The notes: generated from the letters alone by a model not told the origin. A DNA stretch of 64,000 nt from an uncultured Aquimarina sp. (GCA_947498775.1 CANMLL010000011.1:62001-126000), one strand, 5' to 3'. Shown: positions 43,395 through 53,484, counted from the first letter of the stretch. Numbers and translations are program-made.

Positions 43395-45470
43395 CTATTT
43401 CTTTAACACTTTGTGCGTCTTAGAAACACCTTTTTTGCTGAGTGTTTTTATAAAATATACGCCTGAAGACAAATTGGACGTGTTCCATAAAAGTTCACTT
43501 TGATTTATTTCTACTTTTGAATCGATGATAATATCACCACTAAGATTTATTAATGAAATCTCTTTTAGTTTATTAATATTTTTGATTCTTAGCTCGTTTT
43601 TGAAAGGATTAGGATAATAATTGTAAGATGTCTTAGGATTCTCATTTGTTTTTATTATGTGGCTATTTCTATTTGTTTCTAAAGATTTGAAAATCCATTG
43701 TACACATATGCCAGTAAATGTGTTGTCTTTTAGTCTTAAGTCTTCTGTACTGGAATTACAAGAAGAATGAATTCTTTTAGATGTAAATGTATTTTCTAAA
43801 AACAGCGAATTATTATCTGTTCGTATCGATTTCCATATAGTTCTTTCTGAGGTATCGGTCAAATCCGCTGTAGTTACTTCTTGATCAGAAATAGCTTTAA
43901 TGATTCGTGAGCGACCTATATTTTTCAGTTGAAAAGTATTAATCCCTGTACTTAAACGCGTCCAATGTTGATTAGTTCCTGTAAATGAATTATCCTTCAT
44001 TTTTAGTGCTCCTCTGGAATTAGTTCTTATTCTCAAGTTAGAAGTTGGGTTCACAATATAAAATTCGTTTTTTGGATAATAATATACTATTGTTATACTG
44101 TATGGTTTTAAAGTAAGTTGATCCTTGCCTTGTGTTTCTAAAACAGAAATCTCACTTCCTTCTTTGGGTTGTGTCATTAGCTCTCTTGACATGAATTTTT
44201 GATTGGCATAAAAACTACTTGTAACATTTATCATATCTACTACGACATCATTTGCCGAAGCATTTAGTAAAACAGCCGTATTTTGATCTGCTCCTTCAAA
44301 AGTCCAGCCGGTTAATGCCTGGTACCTAAATATTCCACTATAAATATCTGGGTTGTTAGAAAAATCAATCTTAGTTGCTATTTTTTGACCTAGCATTGCC
44401 TGATTGATTAATTGCTCTGCAGCTCCTTCGGCAGTTAAGCGTTGATCACGACCACGCAAAGATCTAAAAGAAGGGTTCCCTTTAACTTGATGATTTAACA
44501 ACACTGTTACTTTATGACTTTCAAAATATAATAATTTCATTAATCCAGTATATAAGCCATGAGACCATGTCTCTGCTACAGGACCATTTAAATCAAATAG
44601 ATTATATTCTGTAATCCAAACATTCCAGTTAGGAGGTAATTCAGAAATTCGTTTTGTTAGGGAAATCATTTTTCTAAAAGGATTTGAAAGCGCTACTGGA
44701 ATTTCTCCAATCTCATAGCTATTACCAACACCGGTTCCTTGATATAGGTGTAGGGTTATGGCATCTACAGTATTGGCTAATTCTGCAACCATGACATCAT
44801 TCCATGTTCTTGATCTATCATCTTTTTTATCTACAACTCCTATAACTCCAAATTTTGCATTCGGGAACTCTTTTCTAAGAGTGGTCACCCAAGTTTTCAT
44901 GGTATCCGTATAATTTTTGGCTGTAGGGTACTTTCTTTGAAAATCTCCTTTTGACTCATAAACCTCATTTCCTAATTCTATGTAGTCAATTGGCAAACCA
45001 AGGCTTCGCGCCACTTGTAACATTTCCAACTGATTCTCTAAGCTTCTACTGATAACATTAAGACAAAAAATTGGAGTGAAATGGAGGCGATCAACAGCAG
45101 ATTTAAGAGATTGGAGACTGTTTACCTGCATATTAGGTCTGTTTTCAAGAGTGTATTCTCTATAATCTCTTAGGTTTTTTCTATTTCTTTCATTTTGAGT
45201 GATTACAAGACCTGTTTTCCAATCAAAATATTGAGACAGCGTTCCGCCGGGATATCTCAACATTTTGGGAGTCAATTTCGTAATTGCCCTAGAGAATGCT
45301 GGATCATCCCAGCTCGGTTTTGTATCTGATTCTACATTAAATCCATACTTGGGGATTGAATGCGAGAGGTTACTTTTTGAGATCTTAGTATTAATTTGTG
45401 AATAAATATAATCTGAGTTGAGACTACATTGAATACTTAGAATAGTCATTAGGATGGTGATTTTTTTCAT
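43395..45470 (-). CDS. T9SS-exported glycoside hydrolase-like protein
   Basis: This 691-residue protein has a signal peptide (to about residue 25) and a TIM-barrel-like catalytic domain (about 40-400). It carries LRYPGGT (71-77), a candidate acid/base E169 in YIELGNEVY and a candidate nucleophile E288 in VWITEYNLF, an arrangement seen in clan GH-A families such as GH51 and GH79. A region of tandem similar segments follows (about 465-605; NSRGALKMKDNSFTGTNQHW and DLRLKDNTFTGICVQW), resembling a beta-trefoil or carbohydrate-binding module. The last 75 residues (YNYYPNPFKNELRI to HKVLKK) are a type A T9SS sorting domain. The substrate is unknown; family assignment is approximate. Confidence 0.82.
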   Translation of the reverse strand: MKKITILMTILSIQCSLNSDYIYSQINTKISKSNLSHSIPKYGFNVESDTKPSWDDPAFSRAITKLTPKMLRYPGGTLSQYFDWKTGLVITQNERNRKNLRDYREYTLENRPNMQVNSLQSLKSAVDRLHFTPIFCLNVISRSLENQLEMLQVARSLGLPIDYIELGNEVYESKGDFQRKYPTAKNYTDTMKTWVTTLRKEFPNAKFGVIGVVDKKDDRSRTWNDVMVAELANTVDAITLHLYQGTGVGNSYEIGEIPVALSNPFRKMISLTKRISELPPNWNVWITEYNLFDLNGPVAETWSHGLYTGLMKLLYFESHKVTVLLNHQVKGNPSFRSLRGRDQRLTAEGAAEQLINQAMLGQKIATKIDFSNNPDIYSGIFRYQALTGWTFEGADQNTAVLLNASANDVVVDMINVTSSFYANQKFMSRELMTQPKEGSEISVLETQGKDQLTLKPYSITIVYYYPKNEFYIVNPTSNLRIRTNSRGALKMKDNSFTGTNQHWTRLSTGINTFQLKNIGRSRIIKAISDQEVTTADLTDTSERTIWKSIRTDNNSLFLENTFTSKRIHSSCNSSTEDLRLKDNTFTGICVQWIFKSLETNRNSHIIKTNENPKTSYNYYPNPFKNELRIKNINKLKEISLINLSGDIIIDSKVEINQSELLWNTSNLSSGVYFIKTLSKKGVSKTHKVLKK

Positions 45471-45777
45471 CTGAATCTATTTATCATTAAAAAGTTTATC
45501 GTCTATATAGTGCTTTAGCATTATGGATTGATAATATGTTCTCTTAAGCCTCAAAACTATCAAAATACTGACCCTACGCTTTAGTAACTACTTAGATGGT
45601 CTCAACTAAGCGATATAAAATCAAAACTGCGCATTTCAATTTTGATCTATTGGTTTAACGGAAGAGTTTATTGGTTATTGGAGTCGCATTCAGAAATTTT
45701 GACCTTTATATCGACTTTTTATTTCTAAACGATTCATTATAAATATATATTGATAAAACTAAGTTTTCAGAAAAACT
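45471..45777. other. Intergenic region without visible gene
   Basis: These 307 bp lie between the hydrolase and the phosphoesterase gene. They are AT-rich, with no ORF, strong hairpin or promoter match that I can defend. Confidence 0.6.
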
Positions 45778-46626
45778 TTATGTGTGAGTCGGTATCAAAT
45801 TGATCATTAAAGAAGTTTTCGACACATCTAATTCTACGTCAATATTTTCAAGTTCTTCTTCAGGCTCAACAAATACTTCTAATTTTTCCTGTTGATAATG
45901 AACTAGCTTCCATTCTTGGTTATGATATTCTAGCGAGGTTAAGTTTTCTATCCAATCCCCAGAATTTAAATACAAACACGAACCGTTTTTATCGGTATAT
46001 TGCCTTATTTGTGGTTGATGAATATGTCCACAAACTACGTAATCATAGTTGTTTTTCACGGCTAATTCAGCAGCGACATCTTCGAAATCATTAATGTATT
46101 TTACGGCCTTTTTTACACTGTTCTTTATTTTTTTAGATAGAGAGAACTTTTCTTTACCCATTTGTAACAAAAACCAATTGATGAACTGATTTAGTATAAT
46201 AAGCAGATCATACCCCCAACCACCTAGTTTTGCTAACCATTTTGCATTTTGAATAGAGGAGTCAAAAATATCCCCATGAAAAAACCATGCTTTTTTCCCG
46301 TCGAGTTCAAGGACTAGTTTGTCAACCAATTTGAAATCACCAATCTGAGTGTCACTAAATTTTCGAAGCATTTCATCATGATTCCCGGTGATGTAAATTA
46401 CTTCGGTTCCTTTTGATGCGAAGGATATGATTTTCTTAATTATTTTGAGGTGTGATTTAGGGAAATAACGCTTCCTAAATTGCCAAATATCTACGATGTC
46501 TCCATTAAGGATAAGTGTTTTTGGTTTTATGCCATTTAAATAATTAAGAAGTTCTTTGGCACGGCATCCGTAAGTTCCAAGGTGGACATCAGAAATTACT
46601 GCCAGATCAACAATGCGTTTTTTCAT
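45778..46626 (-). CDS. LpxH-like UDP-2,3-diacylglucosamine diphosphatase / metallophosphoesterase
   Basis: This 282-residue calcineurin-like phosphoesterase has the complete metal-binding set: DVHLGTYG (about 13-20), GDIVDIW, GNHDEML (about 81-87), FHGDIFD and CGHIHQPQ (about 200-207). Bacteroidota use LpxH-family members in lipid A synthesis (cleaving UDP-diacylglucosamine to lipid X). The annotation here is by family layout and could be a related phosphoesterase. It ends in an acidic tail (PEEELENIDVELDVS). No other lpx gene is adjacent. Confidence 0.82.
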   Translation of the reverse strand: MKKRIVDLAVISDVHLGTYGCRAKELLNYLNGIKPKTLILNGDIVDIWQFRKRYFPKSHLKIIKKIISFASKGTEVIYITGNHDEMLRKFSDTQIGDFKLVDKLVLELDGKKAWFFHGDIFDSSIQNAKWLAKLGGWGYDLLIILNQFINWFLLQMGKEKFSLSKKIKNSVKKAVKYINDFEDVAAELAVKNNYDYVVCGHIHQPQIRQYTDKNGSCLYLNSGDWIENLTSLEYHNQEWKLVHYQQEKLEVFVEPEEELENIDVELDVSKTSLMINLIPTHT

Positions 46627-46794
46627 AAAACAGTGTTATATAAACAAAGAAACTATTCCTTGGTTAAGAAGTAATTAAGTAGTTATGACAAGATTGTTAT
46701 TAAAAGCTAAAGATTAAAAATGTAGTATTACCAAAACATTAAGAAAATAATCTTTTTAGAATTTTATAGATAGCCAAAAAACAGATATGCGCAG

Positions 46795-47895
46795 TTATAA
46801 AAGTTTGAAATTAAGTTTTTCGAGCTCCTTGCCATTAATAATCAAAGCTAGTTGATGAACACCTGGATATAACGTACGAGTAGTTATTATTTTGAAAGGT
46901 TGTTTTCGGGTGATTTTAGTTGTAGAATTTGCTGAATATTCTTTTTCACTGATTTTAAATACTTTTCTAGAAAGGGTACTATTTGCTTTTTTATAATATA
47001 TTCCATACTCTAATCTAATTTTTGATGCTGTTTTGGATTTATTTTTAAGTACAAAAGAAAATTCTAGAAAGTCTCCTATGCTTACTCTAGGTGTCAGAAT
47101 TTGAAAATTGGAAATATTGATATCTCTTTTAGTTCCAAAACCAAACACTTTCATCACTTCGTTATTTCCTTCTTTTAAAAGAGTTCGACTGGCATGTTTT
47201 ATAAGTTTATGAGTCTCAGCAGATTCTCCTTTCCATTCTTTTACTAATTTGATTACGATGTCTGGATTATCTTTGGAAATATCGTTTAAATTATTGGCGA
47301 CACTTCTTCTTACCATTTCTGAAGGATCGTTTTTTAAGTTCTTAAGGATAGGAATAATGGGCGAGGGATTCTTTTTAAAGCGTGGTAATGCCATAGCCCA
47401 TGGCAACCTGGGTCTGGATCCTTCTGAAGCTAATCGTCTCACCATAACATCTGAGTGTTTTGACCATGATAATAACTGAAAAAGCATCTGATCTGGGTAC
47501 CTAATTATAAAAGGTCTAACGGCGAATTCACAACTTGTAAATTTAGTGATTTCTTCCATGGCCTCAATCGAGGTTTGATAGTCGTTTAAGCCATGTTTTT
47601 CGATATAATCTGGTAAAAACATATGTTCAAAAGACATACTTTCTTTTTTTGTTTTGAGCAACTTTGCGGTTTGTACCAATATGTCTGTAGCTTGCTTGAA
47701 ATCCTTAGGCAAATGATTATAAAGTATGGTAGAAATGTGATACATCCTTTGCTTTAATTCTTTCTCTGGCCAATCTTTGCTATATATGTCCGAAAGGAAC
47801 TCTGCTTTGTTAAGGAGTGGATATGCTTTTTTTAAAACTTGTAAGAATTTTTCAAAAAAAGATTCGTTGTATACATTTTTTAGAGGTTCTGCCAT
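46795..47895 (-). CDS. HEAT-repeat DNA alkylation repair (AlkD-like) protein
   Basis: From ATG 47895 the protein is 366 residues (MAEPLKNVYNESFFEKF); a further in-frame ATG at 47925 adds ten. It is mostly helical, with HEAT-like units (HSDVMVRRLASEGSRPRLPW and DPSEMVRRSVANNLNDISKD are characteristic), and a C-terminal beta domain after about residue 270 (RVSIGDFLEFSFVLKN). The family is annotated as DNA alkylation repair proteins related to the base-excision glycosylase AlkD. The specific lesion cannot be told from sequence. Confidence 0.85.
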   Translation of the reverse strand: MAEPLKNVYNESFFEKFLQVLKKAYPLLNKAEFLSDIYSKDWPEKELKQRMYHISTILYNHLPKDFKQATDILVQTAKLLKTKKESMSFEHMFLPDYIEKHGLNDYQTSIEAMEEITKFTSCEFAVRPFIIRYPDQMLFQLLSWSKHSDVMVRRLASEGSRPRLPWAMALPRFKKNPSPIIPILKNLKNDPSEMVRRSVANNLNDISKDNPDIVIKLVKEWKGESAETHKLIKHASRTLLKEGNNEVMKVFGFGTKRDINISNFQILTPRVSIGDFLEFSFVLKNKSKTASKIRLEYGIYYKKANSTLSRKVFKISEKEYSANSTTKITRKQPFKIITTRTLYPGVHQLALIINGKELEKLNFKLL

Positions 47896-48160
47896 TCGTA
47901 GTTTTCTATTCGTTTGATTACTCAAAAATAATTATTGGCTATGACAACTATATGTCAGCAGCTAAACGAATTTTTTGTTAAAGTAGAATATTCATGTTTA
48001 ATTTAGTGTTGTTAGATATTAGAAAATAATATTTGCGCAAAAAAAGAGGGGTTAATCTGAAATTGATTCAATTTTCAACAAGTAATCCCCTATTTTTATG
48101 CCATATTACTATCGTGTTTTTGAAGATTAACAATTACATTTGTGCTTAAAATTGTAATGC

Positions 48161-49225
48161 ATGGCGGGAAACACTTTTGGAAATTTATTTAAGCTTACCA
48201 CTTTTGGAGAATCGCATGGAGTTGCTATTGGTGGTGTTATCGATGGATGTCCGGCAGGCGTTGCATTAGATTTAGAAGCTATTCAGCAAGAATTGGATCG
48301 TCGTAAACCAGGTCAATCGGCAATCGTTACGCAACGTAAAGAACCAGATACTGTTGAGTTTTACTCTGGAATCTTTGAAGGAATAACCACAGGAACTCCC
48401 ATTGGTTTTGCGATTAAGAATGCAAATCAAAAATCAAAAGACTATTCGCATATTAAAGATTCGTATAGACCTTCTCATGCAGATTATACTTATGATCAGA
48501 AGTACGGTATTCGGGACTATAGAGGAGGAGGAAGGTCATCTGCAAGAGAGACCGCAAGTAGAGTTGTGGCTGGAGCTATCGCCAAACAGGTACTGTCTGA
48601 TATAAAAATTAATGCATATGTAAGTGGTGTGGGCACTCTTAAATTACAAAAAGCGCATACCGAACTGGATCTTTCTTTAACCGAAAGTAATATTGTTCGT
48701 TGCCCTGATCCTGAGATGGCAAATGAGATGGAGCACTATATTATGCAAATACGTAAAGAAGGAGATACGGTGGGTGGGATTGTTAGTTGTGCTATTTCTG
48801 GAGTACCAGTAGGATTGGGTGAGCCTGTTTTTGATAAACTGCATGCCGAGCTTGGAAAAGCAATGCTTTCTATCAATGCTGTAAAAGGTTTTGAATATGG
48901 CAGTGGTTTTGAAGGAGCGGCATTAAAAGGAAGCCAGCACAATGATTTATTCAACTCTGATGGTACTACAAAAACTAATCTTTCCGGAGGAATTCAAGGA
49001 GGAATCTCTAACGGAATGGACATCTATTTCAATGTTGCTTTTAAGCCTGTGGCTACTATAATGCAAGATCAGGAAACTATTGATAAAGAAGGAAATATAG
49101 TTAATATGCAAGGTAAAGGAAGACATGATCCTTGTGTTGTGCCAAGAGCCGTTCCGATTGTTGAAGCGATGGCAGCATTAGTTCTTGTGGATTATTGGTT
49201 AATGAATAGAACTGTCAAGAAGTAG
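48161..49225 (+). CDS. aroC: Chorismate synthase
   Basis: This 354-residue enzyme converts EPSP to chorismate, the last shikimate step, using reduced FMN. The start [18 protein letters not shown] carries the conserved GESHG. Further motifs are [56 protein letters not shown] and the C-terminal [20 protein letters not shown]. Length is normal. It stands alone and ends with a terminator about 220 bp downstream. Confidence 0.97.
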   Translation: MAGNTFGNLFKLTTFGESHGVAIGGVIDGCPAGVALDLEAIQQELDRRKPGQSAIVTQRKEPDTVEFYSGIFEGITTGTPIGFAIKNANQKSKDYSHIKDSYRPSHADYTYDQKYGIRDYRGGGRSSARETASRVVAGAIAKQVLSDIKINAYVSGVGTLKLQKAHTELDLSLTESNIVRCPDPEMANEMEHYIMQIRKEGDTVGGIVSCAISGVPVGLGEPVFDKLHAELGKAMLSINAVKGFEYGSGFEGAALKGSQHNDLFNSDGTTKTNLSGGIQGGISNGMDIYFNVAFKPVATIMQDQETIDKEGNIVNMQGKGRHDPCVVPRAVPIVEAMAALVLVDYWLMNRTVKK

Positions 49226-49392
49226 AACAAGTTTATTAGTTATTGAGTTTTTGAGTATTGCGATACCTAAATTGCAAAAAATACAAAACATTTTTGAGTT
49301 TAAGAGACCCTTTAGTTAGTTACTGATTCTTTAACTCTATTTTTATAAGTTTTATCTAGAAAATGTAATTAAAGATGTTTCCTAATAATTTT

Positions 49393-49427
49393 ACTCACAA
49401 ACTCACAAACTCACAAACTCACAAACT
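49393..49427 (+). repeat. 8-bp tandem repeat, 4.4 copies
   Basis: ACTCACAA is repeated from 49393, 49401, 49409 and 49417, ending ACT. The block is also roughly the inverse of the upstream stretch TAGTTATTGAGTTTTTGAG near 49236-49254. It lies in the aroC-symporter gap, which holds no gene. Confidence 0.8.
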
Positions 49428-49446
49428 AAAATAGAGTTAATAATTG

Positions 49447-49476
49447 CGGTAATCTTAATAGGGTTACCGTTTTTTT
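49447..49476 (+). terminator. Intrinsic terminator after aroC
   Basis: CGGTAATC (49447-49454) pairs with GGTTACCG (49462-49469), with one T-G pair, around a 7-nt loop. A run of seven Ts follows. Confidence 0.8.
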
Positions 49477-49528
49477 GTTTTTAATTTATATCTTCGGAGC
49501 TTTTAGGCTTATAAATCAATAAATTCAC

Positions 49529-50857
49529 ATGAAGAAAATTGCACTGCATTGGAAGATTATGATAGGAATGATACTTGGTATAGTATTCGGATTCATAATG
49601 ACAACCATATCCTGGGGAAAAGGATTTACAGGAGACTGGATTGCTCCATTTGGTACGATCTTCGTTAATCTTCTAAAGCTTATTGCTGTTCCTCTTATAC
49701 TTGCATCCTTGATCAAAGGAATTTCTGATCTTAAAGACATTTCAAAATTTAAAACTATCGGCGGCAGAACGATTGTTATCTACGTGATTACTACCATTAT
49801 TGCGATTACTATTGGCTTGCTAATTGTAAATATGACCAAACCCGGAGACGGTATTACGTCAGAGACCATAGAAAAGCTTACTGCAGAATACGCAAGCAAT
49901 GAAAAAATATCAGAACGTCTTGCTGAAGCTGATAAGCAAAAAGAAAGTGGTCCTTTACAGTTTATTGTAGATATGGTTCCCCAAAACGCGATAGCCGCAA
50001 TGAGTGATAATAAGCTAATGCTTCAGGTTATTTTCTTTGCCATATTTTTGGGTATTAGTATGTTGTTAATCAATGAGAAACATGCAGCACCGTTAAAGAA
50101 TTTTTTTGATAGCTTGAATGAAGTCGTTCTGAAGATGGTGGATTTAATTATGTTAACGGCACCTTACGCAGTTTTTGCATTATTAGCTAATGTCGTCGTA
50201 ACTTCAGACGATCCGGATATACTATTGGCACTATTCAAATATGCCGCTGTAGTGTTCTCTGGATTACTATTGATGATTGTATTTTATTGTTTATTGGTTT
50301 TGTTCATTACAAAAAAATCTCCTTTATGGTTTTTAAAAGAAATTAGCCCTGCACAGTTGTTGGCTTTTTCAACAAGTTCTAGTGCTGCCACATTACCGGT
50401 TACTATGGAAAGAGTAGAGGAGCATATTGGAGTAGACAAAGAAGTATCGAGTTTTGTATTGCCCGTAGGAGCTACTATCAATATGGACGGGACAAGTTTA
50501 TACCAAGCTGTAGCAGCGGTATTTATTATGCAGGTGTTGTGGCCCGAGGGACTTACTTTTTCTAATCAAATAACAATTGTACTAACGGCCTTATTGGCAT
50601 CTATTGGCTCTGCGGCTGTTCCTGGAGCTGGAATGGTAATGCTGGTAATTGTTCTGGAAGCAATAGGGTTTCCTGCAGATAAATTACCAATTGGCTTGGC
50701 ATTAATTTTTGCAGTAGATAGACCACTAGATATGATGCGTACTGTGATTAATGTAACAGGGGATGCTACAGTATCAATGTTAGTGGCAAAATCAGTTGGA
50801 AAACTCGGGGAGCCCCATATAAAAGAATGGGACGATCATTACGAAGAGGTAAAATAA
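49529..50857 (+). CDS. Dicarboxylate/amino acid:cation symporter (DAACS family)
   Basis: This 442-residue protein with about eight hydrophobic segments and re-entrant loops belongs to the DAACS (GltP/GltPh) family. Signature segments are AFSTSSSAATLPVTMERVEEH (about 280-300, the serine-rich re-entrant loop HP1), NMDGTSLYQAVAAVFI (TM7), and ASIGSAAVPGAGMVMLVIVL (HP2), followed by DRPLDMMRTVINVTGDA (TM8 with the substrate-binding Asp and Asn). It should import acidic amino acids or C4-dicarboxylates with Na+ or H+. Its stop abuts the LysR gene stop, and a decarboxylase gene follows on the other side. Confidence 0.93.
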   Translation: MKKIALHWKIMIGMILGIVFGFIMTTISWGKGFTGDWIAPFGTIFVNLLKLIAVPLILASLIKGISDLKDISKFKTIGGRTIVIYVITTIIAITIGLLIVNMTKPGDGITSETIEKLTAEYASNEKISERLAEADKQKESGPLQFIVDMVPQNAIAAMSDNKLMLQVIFFAIFLGISMLLINEKHAAPLKNFFDSLNEVVLKMVDLIMLTAPYAVFALLANVVVTSDDPDILLALFKYAAVVFSGLLLMIVFYCLLVLFITKKSPLWFLKEISPAQLLAFSTSSSAATLPVTMERVEEHIGVDKEVSSFVLPVGATINMDGTSLYQAVAAVFIMQVLWPEGLTFSNQITIVLTALLASIGSAAVPGAGMVMLVIVLEAIGFPADKLPIGLALIFAVDRPLDMMRTVINVTGDATVSMLVAKSVGKLGEPHIKEWDDHYEEVK

Positions 50858-51739
50858 CTAGTCCACTTTCCAGTTTTTTAGCAATTCGAATAAGTCAGGA
50901 TATTCTGATTCGCGCTCAGGATTCCACATCATGGTGAGTTTTGCTTTTTGTCTGATATCTTTAAGTTCTATATTCTTTATAGGGAATTCATGTCCGTGTA
51001 AAGAAGATATAGGTTCTAACGAAATTCCTAATCCCACCTCAACAAGTCTAAAACTAGTGCTGGCAGAATCTGTTTCATGAACCACTTTGGGAGTAAATCC
51101 CGCATCTACACATATAGATTCAAGAATATGTACATAATTAGGACCATCGGACACCGTAGGAAAGATAAATTCCTCATTAGAAAAAACTGAAAAATCTTCA
51201 TAGTTATTTTCACATACTGGATGATTTTCAGGAAGAAGGATCACAAAATTATCAATATGTAATACTTTACTTTTTAGATTAACCGGAACCATTGGGTTGG
51301 TAGCAAAACCGATATCCAATTCATTTTGTTGTAATGCCAGGTATTGATCTCTATTATTCATTTCTTTCAAAATGGCCTTGATTCCGGGGGTGCGTTGATT
51401 GATCGTTTTTAGAATGTCTGGCAAAATAGTCTGCATTATAGAATGTGTAAAAGCAATTCGTATTTCTCCTGCTTCTCCGTTATGTATATGAGCTGTTTGT
51501 TTTCTCATCCTTGCAGATTGAGATATTAATTTTTTTGCTTCATTTACAAAATAGCTCCCTGCTCGGGTCAGTTTTACATTTCGTTTATCACGTTGGAACA
51601 GGATAGCACCAATTTCTTCTTCCAATTGTTTGATCTGTCTGCTTAGTGCAGGTTGCACAATATTCAATCCTTCGGCCGTCCGAGTAAAGTTTAATTTTTC
51701 AGAAAGTATTACCACATTTTTGAGTTGCTGAATAGTCAT
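50858..51739 (-). CDS. LysR family transcriptional regulator
   Basis: This 293-residue protein has an N-terminal LysR helix-turn-helix (residues 1-60; FTRTAEGLNIVQPALSRQIKQLEEEIG, LFQRDKRNVKLTRAG), a linker helix, and a C-terminal periplasmic-binding-like effector domain (about 90-290; IRIAFTHSIMQTILPD, QNELDIGFATNPMVP). It is divergent from the PLP decarboxylase gene at 51956 and convergent with the symporter. LysR proteins usually control the divergent gene, so it likely regulates the decarboxylase. Confidence 0.92.
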   Translation of the reverse strand: MTIQQLKNVVILSEKLNFTRTAEGLNIVQPALSRQIKQLEEEIGAILFQRDKRNVKLTRAGSYFVNEAKKLISQSARMRKQTAHIHNGEAGEIRIAFTHSIMQTILPDILKTINQRTPGIKAILKEMNNRDQYLALQQNELDIGFATNPMVPVNLKSKVLHIDNFVILLPENHPVCENNYEDFSVFSNEEFIFPTVSDGPNYVHILESICVDAGFTPKVVHETDSASTSFRLVEVGLGISLEPISSLHGHEFPIKNIELKDIRQKAKLTMMWNPERESEYPDLFELLKNWKVD

Positions 51740-51850
51740 TAATGCATTTTTGTTATTAATTAATCAAAATTAAGTATTTTTTATTATAAATATAGATGTT
51801 TACTTTTGAAGTGTTTAGATGTTTGTTTAATCCATTGCGCATTTATGGAT

Positions 51851-51930
51851 AATTCTCGATCAGAATTAGTCGGCCTGCATAGTACTAGTTTATTTTTTTG
51901 TAGGCTGACATTTTCTTGATTGTTTCTTTG
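51851..51930 (+). promoter_or_regulatory. Candidate LysR operator and decarboxylase promoter
   Basis: A palindrome AATTCT-CGATC-AGAATT occupies 51851-51867 in the divergent gap. Downstream, TTTG (51897-51900) and TTTCTTTG (51923-51930), one base off TAnnTTTG, lie 22 bp apart and precede the decarboxylase ATG at 51956. The arrangement fits an activator site upstream of its target promoter. Confidence 0.45.
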
Positions 51931-51955
51931 AAGTGCATACCTTATTGAAAATACT

Positions 51956-53395
51956 ATGGAAAAGGTATTACTAGGATCGAATGCTTTAGAAAAAGCATAT
52001 GATCCTTCAGATTTTAGAAAGTTAGGGCATCAGGTTGTAGATATGCTTGCAGATCATATAGAAATGGTGCAAACCAATGCAGAGCATCCTGTAATTCCTT
52101 ATAAAGATCCCGAAGATGAGTTAGCGTACTGGCAACAAGATTTCTCTTCGGACACAGAAATTTTGGACGTGTTTAAAAATATTCTTAATCATTCGATCAA
52201 TGTACATCACCCTAGGTATATGGGCCATCAAGTGGCAGTTCCTACTTTGGTTTCGGGATTGGCAGGGTTGATGTCTGATTTACTAAGTAATGGTACTGGT
52301 GTTTATGAAATGGGAATGGCGGCCAATGCTATTGAAAAAATTATTACAGATAAAGTGGCACATAGAATCGGCTATAATTCTGATGCTTCAGGCTTTCTTA
52401 CTTCTGGAGGTACGTTGGCAAATCTTACGGCTTTATTAGCGGCACGTAAAGCTAAGGCTCCCTCTGCTGTATGGGAGCTCGGACATAGAGAAAAACTTGC
52501 AGTGCTTGTATCAGAGGAAGCACATTATTGTATCGATAGAGCAGCTAGAATTCTTGGTATGGGAAGCGAGGGAATTATAAAAATACCTGTGGATGATCAT
52601 TTCAAGATAAATACAAGTCTGTTGACTAGTTATTATAATCGTGCCAAGTCTGAAGGATATCATGTTATAGCACTTATTGGTTGTGCGTGCTCTACGGCTA
52701 CTGGATCGTATGATGATTTGCAATCACTTGCTGATTTTGCAGAAGAACACAATCTTTGGTTCCATATAGATGGGGCGCATGGGGGAGCGGTAGTATTTTC
52801 TGATCACTATAAATACTTGGTTAATGGTATATCTCGTGCAGACTCTGTGGTGATTGATTTTCATAAAATGTTAATGACCCCGGCATTAAATACAGGCTTG
52901 ATCTTTAAGAAATCTGAAGAAGCCTATACAACATTTGAGCAACAGGCGCAGTATCTTTGGGATTCGCAACACACCAAGGAATGGTACAATTCGGGTAAAA
53001 GAACATTTGAATGTACCAAGTCGATGATGGCCATAAAAATATATGCTATTCTAAAAACTTATGGAGAAGAAATCTTTGGGCACAATGTTGATAGATTATA
53101 TCAAATGGCTTCCGTTTTTGCTAAAATGATAGATAAAAGACCAGATTTTGAACTTGCATTGATGCCAGAAGCCAATATTGTTAATTTTAGATATACAAAT
53201 GTGCACCAAGATGATATTAATACTGTTAATGCTGAGATTAGACAACGCCTAATAAAATCAGGTACCTTTTATATTGTTCAGACCAGAATACATGGAAATC
53301 TATATCTACGCACTACAATTATGAACCCATTGACCAAAGAATCAGATCTAATTGCACTTTTGGATGAAATTGAAAAGATTGTTTTAAAACAATGA
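51956..53395 (+). CDS. PLP-dependent group II amino acid decarboxylase
   Basis: This 479-residue fold-type I decarboxylase has the conserved HHPRYMGHQVAVP (about 84-96), TSGGTLANLTALLAAR, AHYCIDRAARILG, and the PLP site FHIDGAHGGAVV (D272) with Schiff-base lysine K304 in VVIDFHKMLMTPA. It groups with aromatic-L-amino-acid, 2,4-diaminobutyrate and glutamate-type decarboxylases, and the substrate cannot be fixed from the motifs. With the DAACS symporter and LysR gene nearby, an uptake-and-decarboxylation system for an acidic amino acid is possible. The lipoprotein gene follows after a short gap. Confidence 0.92.
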   Translation: MEKVLLGSNALEKAYDPSDFRKLGHQVVDMLADHIEMVQTNAEHPVIPYKDPEDELAYWQQDFSSDTEILDVFKNILNHSINVHHPRYMGHQVAVPTLVSGLAGLMSDLLSNGTGVYEMGMAANAIEKIITDKVAHRIGYNSDASGFLTSGGTLANLTALLAARKAKAPSAVWELGHREKLAVLVSEEAHYCIDRAARILGMGSEGIIKIPVDDHFKINTSLLTSYYNRAKSEGYHVIALIGCACSTATGSYDDLQSLADFAEEHNLWFHIDGAHGGAVVFSDHYKYLVNGISRADSVVIDFHKMLMTPALNTGLIFKKSEEAYTTFEQQAQYLWDSQHTKEWYNSGKRTFECTKSMMAIKIYAILKTYGEEIFGHNVDRLYQMASVFAKMIDKRPDFELALMPEANIVNFRYTNVHQDDINTVNAEIRQRLIKSGTFYIVQTRIHGNLYLRTTIMNPLTKESDLIALLDEIEKIVLKQ

Positions 53396-53484
53396 TAGTG
53401 AAATACTTATTTGTTTTTTTACGCAACCTATACCAAAATGATTCATCTACAGTTATATTAGTATTAACCAATGCAATGTTACAC

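Noticed and set aside
49393-49427. CRISPR-like short tandem array
   Set aside because: The repeat unit is only 8 bp with no spacers and no cas genes; it is a simple tandem repeat.
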